Below are positions 8,401 through 12,910 of a stretch of DNA of 15,991 nt, in pieces (the first letter of the stretch is position 1; the number at the start of each line of letters is the position of its first letter). Under the pieces are notes generated by a model. The model made no database searches and was not told where the DNA came from. It worked only from the letters and a program-made list of their open reading frames with translations. Origin of the DNA: an uncultured Oscillospiraceae bacterium (GTDB lineage: Bacteria; Bacillota; Clostridia; Oscillospirales; Acutalibacteraceae); NCBI GenBank assembly GCA_902489335.1, contig CABTZO010000021.1:1-15991 (forward strand). The letters are read 5' to 3'. The translations under genes and the position numbers were made by a program.

Positions 8401-9011
8401 AATTCTTTTAAGGCTTTTTTATCTATCATTTTTCCGAGATCGGAGTAATCCCAAATTTTAATTTTTTGAATTTCGTGGGAAGTTCTGAAACCGTCAAAGA
8501 AGTGAACAAAAGGAACTCTGCCTCTGATTGCGGACAAGTGTGCGATAGCGCCCAAGTCCATTACTTCTTGAGGATTTCCTGCAGCAAGCATTGCAAATCC
8601 CGTCTGACGGGCTGCATAAATATCGGAATGATCTCCGAAAATATTGAGTGCATGTGTTGCAACACATCTTGCAGAAACATGAAATACACCTGGCAAAAGT
8701 TCGCCGGCTATTTTATACATGTTTGGTATCATTAACAGAAGACCTTGAGATGCTGTATAGGTTGTTGCCAACGCACCTGCCTGCAAAGCACCATGCATTG
8801 TGCCTGCGGCACCTCCTTCTGATTGCATTTCTGAAACTTCAACAGTTCTTCCGAACACATTTTTAACGCCTGCGGTTGACATTTTGTCAACTTCTTCAGC
8901 CATTGTTGAAGAAGGCGTAATCGGATAAATTGATGCCACCTCTGAAAATGCGTAAGACACATGAGCTGCGGCTGTGTTCCCATCCATCGTTTTTTCTTTT
9001 CGTTCTAACAT
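5433..9011 (-). CDS. nifJ: Pyruvate:ferredoxin (flavodoxin) oxidoreductase, single-chain
   Basis: 1192 residues, the full fused-domain type. It converts pyruvate and CoA to acetyl-CoA and CO2 while reducing ferredoxin. Domain order: pyruvate-binding domain I with Y-P-I-T-P-S-S (29-35), domain II (to about 410), the EKR-type domain (about 415-570), a two-cluster ferredoxin domain with C698/C701/C704/C708 and C752/C755/C758/C762, then the thiamine-diphosphate domain (about 815-1170). The proximal [4Fe-4S] ligands are all present: C823, C826, C851 and C1089 (S-P-C-I-N-H-G). The TPP/Mg site is visible as G-G-D-G-W-A (979-984) and Y-S-N-T-G-G-Q (1012-1018). The ATG is preceded by GGAGG with 5-nt spacing, which favours it over Met9, the common family start. 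It is the first gene of the operon with glpK (10-nt gap) and the Ldh_2 gene. Possible Rex- and PerR-like sites lie upstream. Confidence 0.98.
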   Translation of the reverse strand: MLERKEKTMDGNTAAAHVSYAFSEVASIYPITPSSTMAEEVDKMSTAGVKNVFGRTVEVSEMQSEGGAAGTMHGALQAGALATTYTASQGLLLMIPNMYKIAGELLPGVFHVSARCVATHALNIFGDHSDIYAARQTGFAMLAAGNPQEVMDLGAIAHLSAIRGRVPFVHFFDGFRTSHEIQKIKIWDYSDLGKMIDKKALKEFRDRALNPEKPVLRGSAQNPDVFFQAREACNPYYDNIVNVVEDYMDNVNEKIGTDYKLFNYYGAKDAEYVIVAMGSICDTIEETIDLLNSQGEKYGLVKVRLFRPFSKEHLLKALPASVKAISVLDRTKEPGSLGEPLYLDIVTSLKDSKFKDIPVYGGRYGLGSKDTPPSSIEAVYSNMKENEPKEEFTIAINDDVTNLSLKEKGPLDTTPEGTISCKFWGIGSDGTVGANKNSIKIIGDNTDLYVQGYFSYDSKKSGGITVSHLRFGKSKIKSTYLINHADFVACHNPSYLYNYDMTSDLKENGSFLLNCIWDEDELEENLPANVKRDLANKNISFYTINGIRTAEELGLGNRINTILQSAFFSISKIIPIEEAREHMKAAAKKSYGKKGDKIVQMNYDAIDKGIENVRKVEVPKEWANAKDEIEKESKKSDRPELNHFLDKVLSLSNAQKGDDIPVSAFADEFADGTLPQGTAAFEKRGTAVHVPEWNPENCIQCNFCSYVCPHAVIRPAVLNEEESKNKPEGMKTIPMNGLPGKEFAITISPMDCLSCGSCVNVCPGKKGQKALAMMPFASQKSKQKNFDYAQTLSCKPEVKEKFKDSTVRGSQFNKPLLEFSGACAGCGETPYAKLVTQLYGDKMLIANATGCSSIWGSSSPSTPYTVNAKGKGPAWANSLFEDNAEYGYGMFLANKAIRQRLLENIKNLSECDNLSDTLKSACESWIKTFDDATDNALVSEVLIEELEKFDSDSDCCSDIIKDLLDNKNFLSKKSFWIFGGDGWAYDIGFGGLDHVLAKNEDVNILVFDTEVYSNTGGQASKATNLGAIAQFASSGKEIKKKDLAAMAMTYGYVYVAQIAMGADYNQCLKAIREAESYKGPSLIIAYSPCINHGIKGGLGLSISEEKKAVQAGYWHNFRFNPDLKKEGKNPLIIDSKEPSTDYQEFLMNEVRYSSLKRFFPDKADALFDRAEKIADDKYKTLTKLEKMLEPEN

Positions 9012-9071
9012 ACTTTCCTCCGTTTTTAAGAACTCTTAATTTATATATTATTTATTATTAACTAAAATGAG

Positions 9072-9089
9072 TTGTAAGGCTTTTAACAG
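9072..9089. promoter_or_regulatory. Rex-like operator upstream of nifJ
   Basis: The 18-bp sequence TTGTAAGGCTTTTAACAG matches the Firmicute Rex pattern TTGTTAA-N4-TTAACAA at 11 of 14 fixed positions. The TTAACA half is intact. It lies 61 bases before the nifJ start. Rex is an NADH-sensing repressor that commonly controls fermentation genes. The region is very AT-rich, so a chance match is possible. Confidence 0.35.
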
Positions 9090-9140
9090 TTACAATTCAA
9101 GTTTTTATATGTGTAGCAAAAAGCCGATTGAATATAAAAT

Positions 9141-9154
9141 TGAATAATTATTCA
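9141..9154. repeat. Perfect 14-bp palindrome in the nifJ leader region
   Basis: TGAATAATTATTCA is its own reverse complement. The element GAATAAT recurs at 9164-9170. It could be a regulator site or a simple AT-rich coincidence; I cannot tell which. Confidence 0.35.
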
Positions 9155-9177
9155 TCTCATTCAGAATAATCCGCTAA

Positions 9178-9209
9178 TATACTTATAATAAGTATAACAC
9201 AGAGATCAA
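9178..9209 (-). promoter_or_regulatory. Candidate nifJ promoter overlapped by a PerR-like palindrome
   Basis: On the minus strand TTGATC (9204-9209), a 16-nt spacer and TATAAG (9182-9187) make a passable sigma-A promoter. A 19-bp palindrome (9178-9196, one-base centre) covers the -10. Read on the plus strand, 9183-9197 (TTATAATAAGTATAA) differs from the Bacillus PerR box TTATAAT-N-ATTATAA at one position. Peroxide control of the oxygen-sensitive PFOR would make sense, but no perR gene is in the window. Confidence 0.35.
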
Positions 9210-9233
9210 AACAGAAAAATGATTAAAATAAAC

Positions 9234-9255
9234 AAAAAAAGAGACGGTTCTCTTT
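9234..9255 (-). terminator. Weak minus-strand terminator-like hairpin in the divergent region
   Basis: A 7-bp stem (9238-9244 with 9249-9255) closes a 4-nt loop. On the minus strand it runs into seven consecutive T (9234-9240). The stem is poor in GC. It would stop minus-strand transcripts entering from the CNNM gene side, before the nifJ promoter candidates. Confidence 0.35.
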
Positions 9256-9302
9256 AATAAAATAGGTGAATTTTGGAATATTATAAAAATACTGTTAAAA
9301 AT

Positions 9303-9331
9303 TTGACACTCTAAAATCTATTGATTATAAT
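9303..9331 (+). promoter_or_regulatory. Consensus sigma-A promoter for the CNNM-gapA operon
   Basis: A -35 TTGACA (9303-9308) and a -10 TATAAT (9326-9331) are separated by 17 nt, a complete match to the vegetative consensus. Transcription would start near 9338, about 42 nt before the ATG at 9380. The ribosome site GAGGGGG lies at 9362-9368. Confidence 0.9.
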
Positions 9332-9379
9332 TTATTCGTAATTTTAAAAATTTGATATCCTGAGGGGGAATTAAAATAT

Positions 9380-10729
9380 ATGGATGACAGTCATGGGAGT
9401 ATAAATTTAATCCTGATGATTGTCGGAGTTTTGTTGCTTCTGACAATACAATTTTTTTATACACTATCAAAAACAGCCTTTACCTGTATAAAAGATAAAG
9501 AAATTCTGGAAAAAGCTCAAAACGGTGATCAAAAAGCACAGAAAGTGATGTTGTTGCTTAAAAACTCTCATCTATTTTCAAGTGCGTTGTTTTATGCCAC
9601 TTTGACGGCAATAAATTTTATTGTAGCCATTCTCGTATTTAACATTGCTCCGGTTTTGAAAACATCCGTCACCAAAGTAATTCCGCAAATCAGTCCTATT
9701 TATTCTGATATTTTTTCAATCATAATAATTGTTCCGATTTCAAGTTTTTTGATTTATATTTTTGGATATTTAATCCCTGAAAGGCTTGCAACGCACAATC
9801 CCGAAAAAATAGCCTATCTTTTATATTTACCGACAAAAATAACGGTTTCATTCTATAAACTTACGATAAAACTTGCTTTTTTCTTGATAAACTGCGTTTG
9901 TCGAATTTTCAAAATAGATATCATGAAAGCGGAAAAGATAGTTACAGAAGAAGATATAAGAATGCTTGTTGATGTCGGCGAAGAAAAGGGCGTAATCGAA
10001 AACGAACAGAGAGAAATGATAAACAACGTCTTTGAATTCGATGATATACTTGCAGGCGAAGTTATGACACATAGGACAGATATAGTTGCAACCGAAAAAG
10101 ACACACCGCTTAAACAGATTGTTGAACTTTCCATCGAAGAAGGATATTCACGAATTCCGGTTTATGAGGACACAATTGATAACATTATCGGAATTGTTTA
10201 CATAAAAGACTTAAACAAATATATTTTTTCAACGTTGCCAAAGAAGGAAAATGCCGAATCAGTTATGAGAAATGCCATTTATCTGCCACAGACATTATCC
10301 TGTTCTAAAACGTTTGAAGAGATGAAAGAAAATAATGTGAAAATGGCGATTGTGGTCGATGAATATGGCGGAACCGCGGGACTCATTACCATGGAAGATT
10401 TGGTTGAGTATATAGTCGGTGATATTCATGACGAGTATGACAAAGAGGAACCGGATTTTTACAAGAAAGACGCCTCAAACTACATTTTAAGTGGGCAGAT
10501 GCCTGTTGAAGATTTGGAAAAGATTTGTGAAACTCGATTCCCGGAAGACTATGACACAGTTGGTGGATTTATATCTTTCCTTTTAGGATATGTTCCTAAA
10601 AACGGAGATTTAAATAAAGTAAGATATGAAAATTTTGAATTTACTGTCTTAAAAGTTAAAGGCAGAAGAATTGAAAAAATCAGACTTACAATTTTACCGA
10701 ATGAAAGTAATGAAAAAGATGAAGATTGA
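9380..10729 (+). CDS. CNNM (DUF21) membrane protein with paired CBS and CorC_HlyC domains
   Basis: 449 residues. The N-terminal CNNM/DUF21 membrane domain has hydrophobic helices at about 8-28, 66-90, 108-132 and 153-175, and includes the P-E-R motif (133-135) near the third helix. A cytoplasmic helix bundle follows (E-E-D-I-R-M-L-V-D-V-G-E-E-K-G, about 190-204). The CBS pair spans about 226-350 (V-M-T-H-R-T at 228-233; D-E-Y-G-G-T-A-G-L-I-T at 327-337), and the C-terminal CorC_HlyC domain about 360-440, with Y-D-T-V-G-G-F-I. The family is often labelled hemolysin, TlyC or CorC, but characterised relatives act in Mg2+/Co2+ export or homeostasis. The specific ion is not readable here. The start is supported by GAGGGGG 11 nt upstream. 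gapA begins 11 nt after its stop with no terminator between, so the two are probably co-transcribed. Confidence 0.93.
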   Translation: MDDSHGSINLILMIVGVLLLLTIQFFYTLSKTAFTCIKDKEILEKAQNGDQKAQKVMLLLKNSHLFSSALFYATLTAINFIVAILVFNIAPVLKTSVTKVIPQISPIYSDIFSIIIIVPISSFLIYIFGYLIPERLATHNPEKIAYLLYLPTKITVSFYKLTIKLAFFLINCVCRIFKIDIMKAEKIVTEEDIRMLVDVGEEKGVIENEQREMINNVFEFDDILAGEVMTHRTDIVATEKDTPLKQIVELSIEEGYSRIPVYEDTIDNIIGIVYIKDLNKYIFSTLPKKENAESVMRNAIYLPQTLSCSKTFEEMKENNVKMAIVVDEYGGTAGLITMEDLVEYIVGDIHDEYDKEEPDFYKKDASNYILSGQMPVEDLEKICETRFPEDYDTVGGFISFLLGYVPKNGDLNKVRYENFEFTVLKVKGRRIEKIRLTILPNESNEKDED

Positions 10730-10740
10730 CGGAGGAAATT

Positions 10741-11754
10741 ATGGTAAAAGTTGCTATTAACGGATTTGGAAGAATTGGAAGACTTGCATTTAGACAAATG
10801 TTCAAAGCTCCCGGCTATGATATTGTTGCAATTAACGATTTGACTTCACCGGAAATGCTTGCACATCTTCTCAAATACGATTCAGCACAGGGAAAGTATG
10901 AACTTGCTGACAAAGTAAGCACTAAAGACGATTATCTTGTTGTAGATGATGAAGAAATTAAAATCTTTGCAGAGCCTGACGCAAACAATCTTCCTTGGAA
11001 AGAATTGGAAGTAGATGTTGTTTTGGAATGTAGTGGATTCTATACCAAAAAAGACAAGGCTATGGCACATATTAACGCAGGAGCTAAAAAAGTTATTATC
11101 TCGGCACCTGCCGGAAATGACTTGCCTACAATCGTATTTGGCGTAAATGAAGGAATCTTAAAGAAAGAGGATACTATTATTTCCGCCGCTTCTTGTACTA
11201 CAAACTGCCTTGCGCCTATGGCAAAAGCACTAAACAATTATGCAAGTATCGAAAGTGGAATAATGAATACAATCCACGCATTTACCGGAGATCAAATGAC
11301 ACTTGACGGACCCCACAGAAAAGGTGATTTAAGAAGAGCAAGAGCAGCTTCGGTTAATATTGTTCCTAACAGCACAGGTGCCGCAAAAGCAATCGGTCTT
11401 GTTATTCCGGAACTTAACGGTAAACTTATCGGAGCAGCTCAAAGAGTTCCTGTTCCGGCAGGTTCAACAACAATCTTGATTGCTGTTGTTTCAAGCAAAG
11501 AAGAATTAACAGTTGATTCAGTAAATGCTTATATGAAATCTGTTGCAAATGACAGCTATGGTTACAACGAAGATCCGATAGTATCAAGCGATATAATCGG
11601 AATGACCTACGGAAGTCTTTTCGATGCAACTCAAACAATGGTGAATAAACTTGAAAACGACAAATACCTTGTTCAAGTAGTTTCTTGGTATGACAACGAA
11701 AATTCTTACACAAGTCAAATGGTTAAGACCATTAAATACTTTGCGGAAATGTAA
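10741..11754 (+). CDS. gapA: Glyceraldehyde-3-phosphate dehydrogenase, type I
   Basis: 337 residues from ATG 10741. The longer open frame from TTG 10726 would include the ribosome site GGAGG and is rejected. The enzyme oxidises glyceraldehyde 3-phosphate to 1,3-bisphosphoglycerate, yielding NADH. Visible features: the N-G-F-G-R-I-G-R dinucleotide-binding turn, Asp33 in I-N-D-L (typical of NAD rather than NADP preference), the catalytic A-S-C-T-T-N-C with Cys152, His179 in T-I-H-A-F-T-G-D-Q, the G-P-H-R-K-G-D-L-R-R-A-R-A-A phosphate-site loop, and the closing S-W-Y-D-N-E. All key residues are present and length is normal. It sits 11 nt after the CNNM gene under the same consensus promoter and ends before a strong terminator. 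Its NADH is a likely substrate for the hydrogenase encoded next to it. Confidence 0.98.
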   Translation: MVKVAINGFGRIGRLAFRQMFKAPGYDIVAINDLTSPEMLAHLLKYDSAQGKYELADKVSTKDDYLVVDDEEIKIFAEPDANNLPWKELEVDVVLECSGFYTKKDKAMAHINAGAKKVIISAPAGNDLPTIVFGVNEGILKKEDTIISAASCTTNCLAPMAKALNNYASIESGIMNTIHAFTGDQMTLDGPHRKGDLRRARAASVNIVPNSTGAAKAIGLVIPELNGKLIGAAQRVPVPAGSTTILIAVVSSKEELTVDSVNAYMKSVANDSYGYNEDPIVSSDIIGMTYGSLFDATQTMVNKLENDKYLVQVVSWYDNENSYTSQMVKTIKYFAEM

Positions 11755-11774
11755 AAATTAAATTATATTTATAC

Positions 11775-11808
11775 AAAAGCGTGGTTTTGACACCACGCTT
11801 TTTGTTTA
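11775..11808 (+). terminator. Intrinsic terminator after gapA
   Basis: An 11-bp stem (11775-11785 with 11792-11802, core GCGTGG/CCACGC) encloses a 6-nt loop and is followed by TTTTTG and further T. It separates the gapA transcript from the hydrogenase operon. Confidence 0.9.
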
Positions 11809-11827
11809 TCAAAAATTGATTGCGATT

Positions 11828-11841
11828 ATGATTTCGATCAT
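11828..11841. promoter_or_regulatory. Crp/Fnr-like palindrome upstream of the hydrogenase promoter
   Basis: ATGAT-TTCG-ATCAT is a perfect interrupted palindrome. It matches the Fnr pattern TTGAT-N4-ATCAA at 8 of 10 positions. Its centre lies about 78 bases before the predicted transcription start. No Crp/Fnr regulator is visible in the window. Confidence 0.3.
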
Positions 11842-11857
11842 TAAAATTGCATTCAAA

Positions 11858-11875
11858 TTGTTAAATGTTCGTCAA
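11858..11875. promoter_or_regulatory. Rex-like operator at the hydrogenase promoter
   Basis: The 18 bases TTGTTAAATGTTCGTCAA match TTGTTAA-N4-TTAACAA at 11 of 14 fixed positions, with a perfect left half. The site lies 3 bases upstream of the -35. Together with the match before nifJ it suggests shared NADH-responsive control, but this is a pattern match only. Confidence 0.35.
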
Positions 11876-11878
11876 TAA

Positions 11879-11906
11879 TTGACTTTGAAATATTTTCATA
11901 TATAAT
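11879..11906 (+). promoter_or_regulatory. Promoter of the hydrogenase operon
   Basis: A -35 TTGACT (11879-11884), a 16-nt spacer and a -10 TATAAT (11901-11906) predict a start near 11913. The leader of about 107 nt contains a perfect palindrome at 11950-11961. Confidence 0.75.
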
Positions 11907-11949
11907 TTTCTTTTGTTACATACTTACTAATAATTGTATTTTATTTCAC

Positions 11950-11961
11950 AAACAATTGTTT
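11950..11961. repeat. Palindrome AAACAATTGTTT in the hydrogenase leader
   Basis: A perfect 12-bp palindrome about 38 bases past the predicted transcription start. Its position would suit a roadblock-type repressor site, but no regulator is identified. Confidence 0.3.
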
Positions 11962-12019
11962 AAATTAACTATTTCGGCTGATGTTTTTGTGGATAAGATA
12001 CAAATTTAAGGGGGATAAT

Positions 12020-12532
12020 GTGAGTCAAATTTTCAAAATGGAAGAACTCGACGGCGAAAAGATCAATAAAATTCAAGCGTATATTGATGATGTTGAAGAC
12101 AAACAGGGTGATGTAATTAAAATTTTACATTTTGCCCAGGAATGTTACGGTTATTTGCCTAAGGAGTTACAACTCTATATTGCAAGAGCGGTAGATTTGC
12201 CGGCTTCTAAAATCAACGGAATTGTTACTTTTTATTCTTTTTTCAACGAAAAACCGGTTGGGAAATATGCAATTTCCGTTTGTAAGGGAACTGCATGTTT
12301 TATTCATGGTTCACAGGATATTTTAGATGAGTTTGAAAAAGTGCTGAACATAGGCCCCAGCGGATTAAGCAAAAATGGTCTTTTTTCACTTTCTGCGGTA
12401 CGCTGTGTCGGTGCCTGCGGATTAGGCCCCGTTGTAAAAATTAACGACAAGATAATAGGTCATTTTAAGAAAGAAATGGTTAAAGATTTAATAAAGGATT
12501 TAACCCAAAAAGAAAGAGGGGTTAAAAATTGA
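12020..12532 (+). CDS. hndA: NuoE-like [2Fe-2S] subunit of NAD(P)-linked [FeFe] hydrogenase (HndA/HydC)
   Basis: 170 residues from GTG 12020, chosen because AAGGGGG (12008-12014) is placed 5 nt before it. The frame is open to an ATG at 11981, but that start lacks a ribosome site. An N-terminal helical part (E-C-Y-G-Y-L-P at 41-47; T-F-Y-S-F-F at 70-75) precedes a thioredoxin-like domain carrying the [2Fe-2S] ligands C88-x4-C93 and C129-x3-C133. The subunit relays electrons between the flavin subunit and the rest of the complex in the cytoplasm. It is the first gene of an hndABCD-ordered operon; the next start codon overlaps its stop (TTGA). The GTG start overlaps an out-of-frame ATG directly followed by TGA (12018-12023), which may lower initiation. 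Confidence 0.93.
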   Translation: MSQIFKMEELDGEKINKIQAYIDDVEDKQGDVIKILHFAQECYGYLPKELQLYIARAVDLPASKINGIVTFYSFFNEKPVGKYAISVCKGTACFIHGSQDILDEFEKVLNIGPSGLSKNGLFSLSAVRCVGACGLGPVVKINDKIIGHFKKEMVKDLIKDLTQKERGVKN

Positions 12533-12885
12533 AAAAAGTTAAAACACTTGCAGATTTAAATGCAATTAAAGAAAAATATAAAGATGCTGTTCGTATGCGT
12601 GATGTCGGTAGCTTAGAAAACAAAGAAATTACCGATGTTTGGATATTGGGCGGAGACAATTATTCTTATGAGGAAATAAGTAAATTGGTAAAATCGCTTT
12701 ATGATTTTTATGAAAACAAAAAACTAAGCAATGTTCGTGTCAATTACAAAAACTTAGGTTTCGGTGATCGTGGATTTGATATTAAAATCAATGATATGGG
12801 AAAGAAATATTTCATAAATGATACCGATATTGATTCTGTTCTTGATGATATGGATGATTTATATATAACTGAAGTAAAGAAATAA
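12529..12885 (+). CDS. Cysteine-free protein in the HndB position (degenerate thioredoxin-like ferredoxin)
   Basis: 118 residues, starting at TTG 12529 with AGAGGGG ending 7 nt upstream. The TTG shares two bases with the preceding stop. In hndABCD operons this slot encodes HndB, a thioredoxin-like [2Fe-2S] protein. By eye the outline agrees with HndB: an N-terminal K-T-L-A-D-L-N-A-I helix, a strand (V-W-I-L, 37-40), a long helix with L-V-K-S-L-Y, then K-K-L-S-N-V-R-V (64-71) and a closing helix. The protein contains no cysteine at all. The places where ligands are expected read G-D-N-Y (42-45) and N-L-G-F-G-D (75-80), so it cannot hold a cluster. The C-terminal third is acidic. A structural or assembly role is inferred. 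An unrelated small protein cannot be excluded without a profile search. Confidence 0.65.
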   Translation: MKKVKTLADLNAIKEKYKDAVRMRDVGSLENKEITDVWILGGDNYSYEEISKLVKSLYDFYENKKLSNVRVNYKNLGFGDRGFDIKINDMGKKYFINDTDIDSVLDDMDDLYITEVKK

Positions 12886-12910
12886 TCACTGGTTTTATTA
12901 GGGAGTTGAA

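Larger units (their letters stand above)
9012..9379. other. Divergent intergenic control region between nifJ and the CNNM-gapA operon
   Basis: 368 bases without a credible gene, extremely AT-rich. It holds, left to right: the nifJ ribosome site, a Rex-like palindrome (9072-9089), a perfect 14-bp palindrome (9141-9154), a longer palindrome resembling a PerR box (9178-9197) inside a possible nifJ promoter, a minus-strand hairpin with a T run (9234-9255), and the strong plus-strand promoter (9303-9331). A second possible nifJ promoter is TTCAAT-17-TATAAA on the minus strand (9104-9132), which would place the Rex-like site just past its start point. Confidence 0.6.

Noticed and set aside
6857..8983. 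Open frames on both strands inside nifJ (for example 6857-7054, 8466-8735, 8732-8983)
   Set aside because: They are out-of-frame shadows of a fully conserved PFOR gene, without ribosome sites or recognisable domains.
9012..9379. A CRISPR array, riboswitch or small RNA in the divergent region
   Set aside because: No regularly spaced repeats, and no recognisable riboswitch core. Only short palindromes and one weak hairpin are present.
10726..10740. N-terminal extension of gapA from TTG 10726
   Set aside because: The extension encodes the ribosome site GGAGG itself, and the conserved GAPDH N-terminus begins at ATG 10741.
11981..12019. ATG 11981 as the start of the NuoE-like subunit
   Set aside because: No ribosome site precedes it, while AAGGGGG is correctly placed for GTG 12020. 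The added residues (about 13) do not resemble the family N-terminus.
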